The position numbers and the translations under genes are program-made. Shown here one piece after another: positions 20,123 through 31,077 of a stretch of DNA of 64,000 nucleotides (the first letter of the stretch is position 1; every line of letters starts with the position of its first letter). This DNA is from Grammothele lineata. Its lineage: Eukaryota; Basidiomycota; Agaricomycetes; Polyporales; Polyporaceae. Location of the stretch: positions 21,977 through 85,976 of the forward strand of contig NDFF03000173.1 of assembly GCA_002150815.3 (NCBI GenBank). Reading direction: 5' to 3'. Below the pieces are notes generated by a model, which had not been told where the DNA came from, searched no databases, and saw only the letters and a program-made list of their open reading frames with translations.

Positions 20123-23100
20123 ATGGCGCCAGCACGGCGTAGGGTCTCCTACGTGATCCCTCCTCCCACCGACTCCCCGCCGCTCCTCCAGCTCCCGCCG
20201 CCCGACGTCCCCCGCAACGGCGCGATCGGGCCCTTGCTCGTCCCGCTCCATTCTTCTACTTCCCATCCTCCACCAGCTCCCAAATGGGTCCAGCATCCTC
20301 GACATCGTCTCGGAGTCTCTTGCCTTGCCTTGGACACGTCCACACAGCTCGTCGGGCGCGGGTCTCCCGAAGGCATCCTCTACACCGGGGGACGCGACGG
20401 CCTCCTCTTATCCTGGGACCTCGGCGTCCCCACGAAGCGGCGAGTGCAGCGGTACGGCGCGACCGGACGCAGTTTGCCGCGATGGGAGGTCATGACGAAC
20501 TGGGCGGACGACATCATTGAGGAGGAGGAAGGCGAGGGCGATGAGTATCGCAGCGACGGCGACGTGCTGGGCGAGGTCACAGGCAAGGCGCGACGTCGAA
20601 TACCCAACGATAAGTCCATTCCCTACGAAGAACAGTGGGAGACGGACACAGATGCGTACCAGGCTTTGAAGGTATGTCTCGTGCAGACCCCGGTACATGC
20701 ACGCGACCGCGAGTGCTTGGCATATCACCCATTGCTTGCCCCATACCCGAGGCGCACCATGCCTATCACTACATGTTGCTCACGAAACGTGCAGGCGCAT
20801 CCTCCAACAAGTCATTTCCGACAAGCTGTACAGATGCATTCAGACTGGATAAGCGATATATTATTGTGTAACTATAATCAAACTGGTGCGCTCCTCTACT
20901 CTTTCTTCGCAAGCGTCGCCTCTGAAAGCCCTCCAGTTGTATCAGCATCTTCCGATGGAACTATTAAGGCGTGGTCTCCCCACGCACACGGTCAAACCTC
21001 CCCCTTCCACGAACCAACAGTGATCGGTTCACATACAGACTACGTGCGCTGTCTTGCATACTGGTGAGTCGTACTCGACCAACTCTTTGCCCCGCTCTCA
21101 TAGTTCGTAGCCGTGAGCAGCAGTGGTTCGCTTCCGGTTCTTTCGACCGCACAATCAAGCTTTGGGATCTGCCGTCGGCATCTAGCAAGTCTGAGCCACT
21201 GCTTACGCTCAACCCACCAGAGGCTGCAGGCCCGAAGGCTTCGCTGTATGCCCTTACGACCGACCCCTACGGGACAGTCATCGCCTCGGGTTCGCCCGAG
21301 CGCGTAGTACGCATGTGGGATCCGCGGTCGGGCAAGAGAATAGCGAAGCTGGTCGGCCACACGGACAATATCCGCGCCATTCTTATCTCTGAGGATGCGA
21401 AATATGTGGGTGATAGTGGTTCATACTTGTATCATGGCTAATGACGCCTTCCCTAGCTGCTCACGGGTTCCGCGGATGGTGCGCCCTATCCCCAGAATTC
21501 CGTCATCTCGAGGACTGACGTCTCTGCCAGCATCTGTCAAGCTCTGGTCTCTGTCTTCTCAACGATGCCTGCATACATTCACTCATCACACTGAATCTGT
21601 CTGGTCCTTGTTCTCGTCCCATCCTGCTCTGGAGGTGTTCTACTCAGGCGATCGCTCGGGCTTGGTCTGCAAGGTCGACGTCGAGGGTTGTGCAGACGTC
21701 GCTGAGGGAGAGTGCATCGTCTTGTGTCAGGACAATGGCTCTGACCGCCCTGGCTCTTCTGGCTCAGAAGGAATCAACAAGATTGTCGCCATGGACGATA
21801 ACCTTCTCTGGACAGCTTCTGGCAGCTCTAGCGTCAAGCGCTGGCGAGTGCCCTCTCGGAGAGCAGTGAGGGCAGCCGCCCTCAGCACGGAGGGGAACAT
21901 GGACAGTCCTGTGTCTTCGCCGCCTCCCTTTGACGCCACACGCGACTACTACGTCTCGCGATCCGCCAAACGAGACTCCCTTGACCTCTCTGCGCCCCGG
22001 GCGAAACGCTCCACCTCCGTCTCTCCCGAGCACCACTCCCGCAGCAACAGCCCCCTCGCCTCCCGCTCCCACCGCGCCTCCCTCGCGCCCTCCGTCGGCT
22101 CCGCGAACCTCGCCGCCTGCACCGAGCTCGGCATCGACCCCGAGCAAGAAGGCGAGCTCGCCTGGTACGGCATCCCCTTCGAGTCCCTCGTCCGCCTCAC
22201 CTCCCCCAACGACACCGGCTTCGGGCTCGCCGGCCGCTCCCTGCGCGGCCCGGACCCGGAGATCGCGACGCTCTACTCGGCCGCGTCAGTCCTGAGCGTC
22301 CCGCGCATGGTTCGGTCCCCGTATATGTTCACGCACCCGCCCACTTCGCCTAATGGGGTGCTCCGGAGCGCGAGCCCTACGCTCGACGCGCGCCTCCGTG
22401 GGGCGGGGGCGGGGGCGGAAGACGCGCAGACGCTGCATACGACCCCGCACGCCCGCGCGGCATTTGACGTGCGCGAGGTTGCGGCGGACGCGGTACCCCT
22501 GCGGACGGAGGCGGACGAGATTTTGCATGGGGAGCACGGGCTCGTGCGTTGCGTGCTCCTCAACGACCGTCTGCACGCGCTCACCGTCGACACCGCGGGG
22601 GAGGTCGCAGTGTGGGATGTTGTACGCGGGTCGTGCTTGGGCCGGTACGCCGCGGCCGATGTCGCTGCCGCTCGTGAGCGCATGGGCGGGAGCGATGATA
22701 GTGGGAGTATGGGGGAGAGGGCGAGGAGCCCGCGCGAGGCGCTGGAGACGGTGCGGGAGAGGATCGAAGGAGAGGCGGTGGTTCCGGCGTGGTGTGCGTT
22801 GGATACGAAGACGGGGGTGTTGACGGTGCACTTGAACGAGAAGTGCTTTGAGGCAGAGATATATGCCGATGAAGCGGGGTACGGGCATGAGAGGCAGTTC
22901 AGCGAGGAGACGCGGTGTACGTTTAAAATCCCTTTTAACCCTCCTATGTGCTGACATCCTTTTGCACGCAGTGAACGTTGGAAAGTGGGTTCTCAAGAAC
23001 CTCTTCTATGCCTTCATCCGCGAGGAGCAGCGCCAGTCCAGCCGACGTGCGCGCGAGCACGGCCCACACGAACACCGTCTCCAGCGGGGTACCGCTCCCG

Positions 23101-24714
23101 CCCACATCGACCTCAACGCGCCCGCGTCTTCCGCGCGCAGCCGCTCCTCGTCGGATGTCTCCGCGCACAGCGCGTCGACTTCCCCGAGTCCCACACACCC
23201 ACAGCACCTGCACTCGCACCAGCGCAGCGCGACGATCGTCCTATCGCCCAACATGCTCCCCGCAGTGCCTCCATCAGTGTCCCCCGCGCCACGTTCGTCA
23301 CCCCTCATGACGCCGCTCATCCCCCTCCACGGTGGCTTGCGCGACTCGGGTCTCTCCCCGATCCCCCAATCGCCCGGAACAGCGGAGCCAACGCCCCTCC
23401 CTCGTGGATCATACGCGCAAGAAGGCATCGCGACCCCTGGACCCGGGGGAGCAGGGACAGTCCCCCCACCGAGCGCTACCGCGAACGCGAGCAACGGGAG
23501 CGGCGGGAACGACTACTTCTCCCTCCGCGCGCGCCGGCCGTCGGTCTCTACCTCCAACGCTGGGGCCTCGGCGACGACCCCGGACGACTTTGGCGCATGG
23601 ACGAAGACGGGTGGTCATCCTGGTGCCGGGGCCGCAACGGGTGCTGGTGCGAACGCGGCGGAGGCGCAGACGCCGAGTACGCCGACTGTGGGGAGTATCA
23701 TGGGCCGGCTGAAGGCGTTCGGGAAGAGCACGAAGAGGCAGGCGAGCGAGACCGCGGGCGTCGCTTCCCCGGGGGGCGCGGCGCCTGCTGCTCCGGCTGA
23801 GGCTGGCACGACTGAGGTGGGTGCACATGCCTTGTGTCCCGGACATAGGAAGCGTGCTGATCTTAGCTGTGGTACTAGGAGAACCCCACTGTCCCAGCGG
23901 CTAGGACACCCGCACAAGCGCTGCTCGCCGGGCCGATCACGCCGCCGCCCTCGAGCGAAGCCCCAGGGTTGCCGCTCCCACCGCATACGACGGTCCTCAT
24001 CTCGGAAGAAGCGCCCTCGGGTTGGCTAACCATTTATCGGGGCCACGTCGGGAGCACAGGGGCGGACGCGCGACACATCGAGGAGGCGGCGCCGCTGTGG
24101 CTGCTCGAGTGTGTGCTGCAGAATAAGGTGCCGGCGGTGCCGGTCATCAAGGTCAGCTTCGTGCTGCTGCCGTACAAGGAGCCTGATGGGGAGCAGTTGC
24201 CGGAGCTGTTGAATACGTGCGTGTTTTTGCTGTTCCAGATTGCGAGGGTTGTGCTCAGTCGATGTTATTTTAGCGCCCAGTCGAAGCTCACGGCCAGCCG
24301 GTTCCTGCGGGTCCGGAAGCTGACCGCCCATGTACGTTCTTCCTCTTCCCTCCTTCACGCCCACTGACGCCTTCTCCACAGGTCCAAGACAAGCTCGATA
24401 AGCTCTCAGCTGGTACACACTCCCCCACGACGGTCTCCACGCCACGCTCGTCCTTCGACCGACGCTCGATCGCGTCCGGCCGTGGCCGTGGTGGAGACCA
24501 TGACGGACATGGGCGCGTCCGACCTGAAGAGCAGTACGAGATCCTGTGCAACGACATGGTACTCCCTCTCGACATGACCCTCGCTGCGGTACGCCAGTTC
24601 GTATGGCGCCAGTCCGCGGAGCTCGTCATGCACTACCGTCGGCGGGCGCCGCCGCCCGTTCCGCCTGCACCCCATCCGGTGTCACAGGTGCAAGGACACG
24701 CCTCGCATTCGTGA
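20123..24714 (+). CDS. WDR48: WDR48/Bun107-like WD40 protein (deubiquitinase partner)
   Basis: Start ATG 20123 ([20 protein letters not shown]); exon 1 to 20671, exon 2 from 20834, then further introns (for example near 20881, 21064, 21407, 21453); stop TGA 24712-24714. WD40 repeats are visible: [64 protein letters not shown], then [15 protein letters not shown] and [13 protein letters not shown] Ser/Pro-rich linker of several hundred residues follows, then [35 protein letters not shown], and the C-terminal DUF3337-type part ending [16 protein letters not shown]. This is the order in UAF1/WDR48 and S. pombe Bun107, which bind and activate USP1/USP12/Ubp9-type deubiquitinases. The fungal linkers are long and low-complexity. 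The only convincing core housekeeping gene in this part of the window. Confidence 0.88.
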
Positions 24715-25212
24715 GCGTGGGCGTTCGATATGGTAGACTTCAAGGACTATTGTTTTATCTTATCAATCCGCCTTAGAGTGTTCACGATTGGTTAAGTTAA
24801 TGGATTGGTTACGGCGTTGAGTAATGCAGACGTCCACGTTCCACGAGTAGGCTTGTCCCAAGACACGATCAGCAAGCGCTGCACAGGTCAGAGGCCCGGA
24901 CTAGCCTTTGTCTACACCACGCACTAGTGCACGAGAGCAACAGGTAAAAGCGGCGATCTTTGCGTGTAACTTGTCGATCCTCGCCTCGGCCGGTATCAGG
25001 AGGACCGAGTTCCACGCACTCCCTTCAATTGGGGTGAAATCATAGAGGATGCGGAGATTTGAGAGCTGATGATGGCCGAAGAATGGATGAAGGATCAGAT
25101 AAACTTGAACGCGCCAAAGTTATGCCGGCATCGACTCTGCCTCAGATTCTTGTCCTCCTCTGCTGCCGTCGCTGTGGGTATGTGACTTTGCGTGACGCTG
25201 TCTCAAAACGCG
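24715..25212. other. Intergenic
   Basis: Spacer between the WDR48-like gene and the regulatory region of the first homeodomain-like gene. Nothing recognised. Confidence 0.5.
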
Positions 25213-25220
25213 TGACGTCA
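25213..25220. promoter_or_regulatory. CRE-like site upstream of HD-like gene 1
   Basis: TGACGTCA palindrome in context ACGCGTGACGTCATGCGTGA, 129 bases upstream of the HD1 ATG. Equivalent sites occur upstream of HD2 (30807) and HD3 (34641). It matches the bZIP (CREB/ATF) consensus. Confidence 0.55.
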
Positions 25221-25304
25221 TGCGTGATTCCTGGAGAAAGGGCCGGGTGTCCGGCTGGTCCCGGGTCCCCGACGACGTCGACTTCGACCGAGCAAAGTCT
25301 CTTC

Positions 25305-25352
25305 ATGTTCATTTTCCTCCTTCCCGTCCTCAAGTCACTAGCCTGCCCATGA
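25305..25352 (+). other. Upstream ORF overlapping HD-like gene 1 start
   Basis: The upstream ATG at 25305 opens a 15-residue frame (MFIFLLPVLKSLACP) whose TGA overlaps the main ATG as ATGA (25349-25352). Overlapping upstream ORFs also precede HD2 and HD3. Expected to reduce or gate translation if included in the transcript. Confidence 0.55.
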
Positions 25353-26628
25353 TTAGTCTCGCAGTCAAGACAGAAGCCAACGACGAGGTGTACTGGATTC
25401 CACCGCCTAGTCCTACGGAGAGCAGCACTTCATCTGGATTGAACATCAAGAGCGAAAAACAGGGTAAATCCAAGGCTCGCCGCCGACTCCCTCAAGAGGC
25501 GTACGACATCCTCAATGGCAAGTCGCTCCAGTCTTCAGCCTGTCTGTTCACACAGCACTTAGTTCGATCCCTCTTGCTTTCTCTAACTTCCAGAGTACTA
25601 CTACACCGTCAGCGACAAACCTTCAGATGCCGCGCTAGCCGCGTTGGCAGCACAAATCGTCCTAATTCCAAAAGGAGAGCACTATACCCCAAGTCTCGTC
25701 GACCGGTGGTTCAAAGCTAAGAAGCATACTCTCAAACGCGCTGCTGAACGCAAGGGCGGGGGGACCTCTGTCCAATGCGCGTGTACGGACTCCGTCACTT
25801 GTGAGTCGGCTCGAAGGGTTCTCTTCGTACGCCTTCCTGGGGGCTGATGCTGGCGGTGTATCTCACTCATGGCACACAATTGATTCAAAGTTGGATGTTC
25901 TGCTCGACGAGGATCCAAATCCCTCATCGGAAGTCGCGGATATATGGGCGACGCGGCTGGGTATGACGGCCTCGGACGTGTTGGCACACGCCGATCGGAG
26001 GCGGAAAAGGCGTGGGCGTTGCGCGATGCACTCTACGGTACGTACTCATATCACTGGCAACTTGCCATGGCCAGACAGCGATCGCCTGTTGGTTTGGCAG
26101 GGAACCCCAAAGCGTCCACCAAGCATCCCCCAGTACACACGCATACATGAATCTCCTGGAGCTGGACACGCCGCGTCTGGTCAATGGCGATTCCTGCAGG
26201 TCTCATTTGGCGGTGTGTCTCCGCCTCCTCCCCCACCATCTGATCCCGTCCAGAACCACGTGGAGCCTTCAAGCGTACACGCTGCCACTCCCGCCGCTTC
26301 CACAGAAGACGCAAGTTGTACAAGCGCTTCCTCTACCTTTGCTCGAGACGACTTCACGTCGGCTACGACATCTCTCCCTGAACGTACTGCCAGGGCGCGA
26401 TGTCGACATTCAGATCGCGAAGACATCTTAGCACAACTAGCTGCCCGGCTGCACGATACTTTGCTTACCTCTGTCAACTCGCCAAGCCTCGATGTTCCTT
26501 CGCGCCCACATACGCTTGCCGAGCTAGTCCGGGTGCTTGATTCTAACGCGTCCCCGCACGCCACAGCGTTTCTGGAGCGCGTCTCGAAGGGCGCATACGC
26601 CTCCTTCGGTCTCATATCGGCTACCTGA
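25349..26628 (+). CDS. Homeodomain-like protein HD1 (novel local family)
   Basis: Exons 25349-25517, 25594-25826 and 25891-26628 (a further intron may exist near 26038-26201). The first intron has a GC donor (AATG|GCAAGT). The second uses GTACGC at 25827 and keeps the frame. About 379 residues. A basic patch KARRRLPQEAYDIL is followed by a three-helix-like segment ending YTPSLVDRWFKAKKHTLKR, like homeodomain helix 3, but the invariant Asn51 is Ala and Arg53 is Lys. Next comes LDVLLDEDPNPSSEVADIWA, a block shared with HD2 and HD3, a basic stretch RRRKRRGR (possible nuclear signal), a Ser/Pro-rich middle and a C-terminal FLERVSKGAYASFGLISAT, also shared. Probably a nuclear regulator. Most diverged of the three copies; it may not bind DNA classically. 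Confidence 0.7.
25518..25593 (+). other. GC-AG intron in HD1
   Basis: Donor GCAAGT at 25518, acceptor CTTCCAG at 25587-25593. The paralogues HD2 and HD3 have GTGAGT at the same position and phase, which supports use of GC here. Confidence 0.65.
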
Positions 26629-26812
26629 CTGGTCTATTCCCAAACTCTTTGTCTGGTCACGTACATTATTTCTGTTTTAATGGCCATACGGCACTGTCTG
26701 CATCGTATCTTACATCAGTTTCGAAGCCAAGGATCCTCAATGCGACTGGCAGCAGGCGCGAGATCCGCCACGTAAGTTGAACCCTGGCGCACACTACACC
26801 GAGACTACGTGA

Positions 26813-27240
26813 GGTGATCGACAACTGCACGGATTTCATCAAAGCGTGTCTCTGTATCCTTCTCAGGCACATCCCACTCTAAGACCTCCACCTTCGACAG
26901 ACGCGCTCGGTCGCGATGCTTAGCGGAGCTCATCCCAGACCGCCGAGATGGCCTGTGTCGTTGTCATCCCTCCGACGTTAAGCGTCTCCAAACCCGGGAA
27001 CACGCGAAAGAGCGCAACTCATGTGGTAGCGGACGCATCCACGCGGTCGCCGTTGTCGACGGAAAGGCTCTTCAGGGGTATAACGTAGAAATGCCGTGCG
27101 AAGTTGAGAAATGGCGATTCTGTGCAGGAGAAACCCCATCAAGCCTGCATCGAGAGCGCACCTCGGGGCTGTGCTTCGGTGCGGGGAGCGGTGAACGTGA
27201 TGTGCATGAGGCGGTACTGCGTGGTTTGCCAACCCTCCGT
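26813..27240 (-). pseudogene. F-box/LRR gene relic 1
   Basis: Read on the minus strand it is a degenerate copy of the C-terminal half of the intact F-box gene at 32770-34302: matching stretches include the codons for the terminal valine-rich end (TCGACAACTGCACGGATT), the SVGPMKTT-like region and the YVVPLESL region (CAGGGGTATAACGTAGAAAT). Several frameshifts and a deletion of the region coding for the TLREASDAAMTDELMDE part are visible. The 5' half, including the F-box, is absent. Lies 3' of and convergent to HD1, as the intact F-box gene does to HD2. Confidence 0.7.
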
Positions 27241-27752
27241 CCTTATCGTCAGCCTCAGAAGCGCCCATTCCCTTGGTTTCCTGTGACCGCGTACTCCTCT
27301 CTTACTTTTGATCGTCCGTCGTGTGCTAGAAAGATCTGAATCACACAGCTCAGCATACTGAATCTCATCGTCGTCAACCTGTACGTGGCGGCCTTCTAAC
27401 GTATGATCAAACTACAGGCTGACAGCGCTTGCACGTCCAGTTTGATCAACCAAGAATATCAACAGCGACAATCTACAGTCTTCACTGATCTCTTCTCGAT
27501 TTCCAGTACGTTCCTAGTATCTGCCTAGTCAAAGGTAATTACCTGACGCCTGTAATGTGAACGCTTTACCTTATGACGGCTTAGGTGTCGTTAGGGAGTA
27601 CCGGAAACCGTTCTGTTGAGTTGGACGTGATCTGCTCAGGTCAAATACTCTCGAGATAGTCTTCGGAATAAGCCTAAGGTACGATTCTCTCTCGCCCTTG
27701 CCATCCTTAGTCTACAAGCTAACTCGATGGATTCCGGTTTATTAATGCAGCA
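27241..27752. other. Intergenic, promoter of the HET gene
   Basis: No coding signal. Contains the boundary between the F-box relic and the HET-domain gene. Confidence 0.4.
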
Positions 27753-30044
27753 ATGTGGCTCCTGAATACTAAGACCGCAGTGCTTAAGTTCTTCAGCCGT
27801 CCGGAGGATGTGCCCGGAGGCTATGCGGTTCTGTCACACGTCTGGGGTAACGCTTCAGATGAAGATACGTTTCAAAAGGTTCAAGATGCCATGAAACGCT
27901 GCGAGGAGGACGAGGAACGTCGTTCTACGCTAGCAGAAAGCGGGAAAACGCGGCTCACCTTTGAAGAACTTCAGGAAGCTGTCGAGCAACTTCAGGCTAT
28001 GGTCTTGCACTAGCAGCAGCACACCATAGACGACCTCGTTTCCATCCTCGATGGTAGTCACGGAGTCAACCAACGCTTGCGGTCTCGGGCTTCCGACGTC
28101 TCGGCCACTCCACTTGAGCCATGTTCGTCTCCTACCCCCGACGTGCAGTTAATGCCACCCCAAACATTCTCTCATATCCATCCTCCGACTACTCCTCGCG
28201 ATCTCGTCTCTCCCAAGATCCGTGACTTCCTCCGTCATGCTGAGGAATACGGATTCGAATGGGCATGGGCAGACACCTGTTGCATTGACAAGACGAGCAG
28301 TTCCGAGCTGACGGAAGCTATTAACTCCATGTTTCGTTACTACGCCCTTTCTAGCGTCTGCATCGTCTACATGGCTGACGTTTCCGACGGAAGAGACCAA
28401 TCGAAGGACCCCGGCTCCCAGTTTCGGGAAAGCCGGTGGCACGAACGGGGCTGGACGCTACAAGAGCTTCTCGCGCCCAGTTACGTGCTCTTCATGTCGT
28501 GCGACTGGCAGTTGCTGGGGGATAAGTTTGCCCTTGCGCCACTCTTAGAGTCCATCACACGAATTCCCGTTAGCGTTCTCCGGCTCCAAGAGGACGTGAC
28601 CGAGGTCAGCATCGCGGCAAGGATGTCCTGGGCATCCAAACGCTCGACGACTCGAATCGAAGACGAGGCGTATTGCTTGTTCGGGATTTTCGGGATAAAC
28701 ATGCCCACTTTGTACGGCGAGGGGCGCAATGCTTTCTATCGTCTGCAAGAGCAAATCCTCAAGGGATCTAATGATACCAGTCTCTTTGCGTGGGGCGGCA
28801 TTCACCTCACCGCTAGCATAGACAGCCGCGGAGGCCACATGTGGCGGATGCTCAACATGTCTAGCGAGAGCTTGCTTGGCCGGGAAAAAGAAGTGATGGA
28901 CAACCATGGGTTCCACTATATCTTTTCGCCTTCCCCTTCAATGTTCAAGCTGGGAGATCGAGTGATTACTGCTCGCGAAGACACAACAACAGTCACAAGA
29001 ACCATATCAGTGAGAAAATCATTCTTTATCCCTTCTATTGTTTAACATTGTGGTAATTCTTGTGATTTGTAGGAGACTGCAACTCATGGATCGAATTCCG
29101 GGATAGCACCACAATTTGTTTCGTTCACCGTGACTTCCCAAGGCGTCCGCGCTCACCTTCCGGTCTACCGGTTCCCCGATGACTCGCCGCATGGAAGGTA
29201 CATGATCGCTTTGCTCTCTGGAAACGAGTATATTTCACAACAAGGCAGTACCAAGCTCTGTCTCATCCTATGCACCGTCAAAGGGCTATCTATCACTAGA
29301 ACGGAGATACCAACCTACACCTGTTCAAGCACGTCACATCGACTCCTTCCCATCACACCAGAGCTTAGCGATTCGCTCCCTTGGGAATGGAAAGACGTGT
29401 ATATCACTCCATGGCCAACATACCGTGTCCTAGACAACTCCTCGACGAAACCACACGACGTTGTTGCACGCCTCAATCGAGGATCTTCCCCGCCTTTCCT
29501 ATTCTCTCCATACATGATCAGGAGCTTCGAGCGCCGCTTCTCGCTCAAGCTGATTTCTACCACATCACTGCCGACACCATGGACAGGCGAGCAGCCGACA
29601 CTCATTGTCTTTCAAACGGAGGAAGTGTCCCTCGAGTATCCGTTTCAGCCGACTCGGTTGGTGATGCAGTTCGGTCGTTGTACCCGCGATGAGCTCTCTC
29701 CAGGCCAGCTTGGGCCGCATTATGCGTCCTGTTGGTTTGCGGATGCTAGCCCTCGGAGAGAGATCAGCGGGGTGCATGATTGTAATCACGACCATATTGC
29801 GCTGGACGAGCAGGGACTCATATCTGTCTCCAGACTGAGTTGGATAGTATCAACTCGATCCTGGTTACGGAAGACAGAGTATTTGGAGATCATTCTCTCA
29901 TTCAAGAGGAGCTTACTATACATGGAAGGGACAACGATACAAGTTTGCTTTGAAGACTACAAACAAGGTATGGAACACGTCTCGAACAACATGAGGAGTC
30001 GTAGGGTAGTTCGGGGATCTATTAGGAGGGCCTCGGGCGCATAA
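27753..30044 (+). pseudogene. HET-domain (heterokaryon incompatibility) gene with one in-frame TAG
   Basis: Start ATG 27753 (MWLLNTKTAVLKFF, then YAVLSHVWG), the standard opening of HET proteins. Exon 1 27753-29009, intron 29010-29072, exon 2 29073-30044. HET blocks follow: WAWADTCCIDKTSSSELTEAI, SMFRYYALSSVCIVYMADV, RWHERGWTLQELLAP, then MSWASKRSTTRIEDEAYCLFGIF and MPTLYGEGRNAFYRLQEQIL, and a C-terminal DUF8212/beta-rich region. Both reading frames are in the same phase, interrupted only by TAG at 28011-28013 in a CAC-TAG-CAG-CAG context, where a Gln codon is plausible. No intron can remove it (GTCTTGCACTAG is 12 bases). So either a recently disabled allele, a read-through gene or a sequencing error. 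About 742 residues if complete. Family role: non-self recognition and cell death after hyphal fusion. Confidence 0.8.
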
Positions 30045-30324
30045 ATCTGAATGCTTATGGCTGATGTACGGACATGTTGAAAGGTCACCGGCGTTCACTT
30101 GAGATAATTCACACATGTAAGCTTTCGAGTTCACAAGGTTCAGTCGTGGCGTCGATGGCATTCGCACGGCAGCGCCCAATGCGCGATCGAAGAGGCGGAC
30201 CTGCCCACCGACACAAAATTCGTGATTTCGCCCAAGACTGTATATCAGCGTCTGGCTGGCACTCTACGCGTCGCAACCACCGCTGCATAATACATCTTCA
30301 GGTCTCAGTCATCATATGATTCAT
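30045..30324. other. Intergenic between HET gene and F-box relic 2
   Basis: Nothing recognised; shorter than the other spacers. Confidence 0.4.
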
Positions 30325-30545
30325 CCCATTCTAAGGCTTCCAAGCCACGTCCTGAACCGGCGTGCTCATGGAGACAGAGAACGATCTCTTCCACAAGTTC
30401 GTCCGTGATGGACACACCCGAGGCCTCTCGCGGCGGCATGAGCCGCCGCAAACGCGGGCACGTCGGCTGTGCGATCAGCTCCTACTCAACCGCAGCCTCA
30501 ACGAAGCCTGCGCTCTGTACGTATGCGCTCGGTCGCGAAACATAT
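30325..30545 (-). pseudogene. F-box/LRR gene relic 2
   Basis: The minus strand matches the C-terminal part of the intact F-box gene (plus-strand stretch ATGGAGACAGAGAACGA, then TTCGTCCGTGATGG and GCCGCAAACGCGGGCACG, equivalent to 32890-32980). It covers the TDELMDEVVLCLRERQ region that relic 1 lacks, so the two relics are separate decays, not one gene split in a simple way. Frames are broken and neither end is preserved. Confidence 0.65.
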
Positions 30546-30801
30546 CGAAGCCTCGCGCGCACCGACGTGAACGTGCAAGCGGTGCAAGGTAATCCGAGTG
30601 AGCGAAAAGCGGTAAAACTTTAGCACTGCACACAAGACTAGAATATAGTCACGCACCAGCGATTCAAGTGTATGTGCGTAGTGGAGAGATTTCTGGCAGC
30701 GAATGCGAGTTCTTTGGCGTCAAGCAATAATGCAGCACAAGTAATGGGGTGTAAACTAGAAACTAGCAAGTGCCGCGCGTACGCGGTCGTTGGTCCGGCC
30801 G
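30546..30801. other. Intergenic
   Basis: No coding signal between F-box relic 2 and the HD2 promoter. Confidence 0.4.
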
Positions 30802-30819
30802 ACGCGTGACGTCACGCGT
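30802..30819. promoter_or_regulatory. 18-bp palindrome with CRE core upstream of HD2
   Basis: ACGCGTGACGTCACGCGT is a perfect inverted repeat of 18 bases, holding TGACGTCA at 30807-30814, 208 bases upstream of the HD2 ATG. Flanks are shared with HD3 (TGCGTTACGTCACGCGTTT) and in part with HD1. Confidence 0.65.
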
Positions 30820-30987
30820 TTGATAAGGCGCGTCTCGTGCGGCATGCGCGTGACGCAACGTAAATCCCACGTCACTGCTTCCCACGCGCGCTTTATGCGT
30901 TGCTGGCGAGGACACGCTCGAAGCCCGAAGCCAACTACGACCGCTGCGAGCCCCGCGAAACTCCATCCTCCTAAAGAGCCTCTTGCG

Positions 30988-31077
30988 ATGCGCCTAGGGC
31001 CGCGCACCACCACCAGTTTCAATGGACCCATTTACGGCTTATCAGGCGTACATAGCCAGCACTTCCACGGACGCTGA
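30988..31077 (+). other. Upstream ORF overlapping HD2 start
   Basis: ATG at 30988 in GCGATGCGCCT context opens a 29-residue frame beginning MRLG that runs past the HD2 start (31022) in another frame and stops at 31077. HD3 has the same leader and MRLG start. Confidence 0.6.

Noticed and set aside
25800..25890. Frameshift in HD1 at exon 2/3
   Set aside because: The obvious GTGAGT at 25801 gives a phase conflict, but GTACGC at 25827 with AG at 25889-25890 restores the frame and a 64-base intron.
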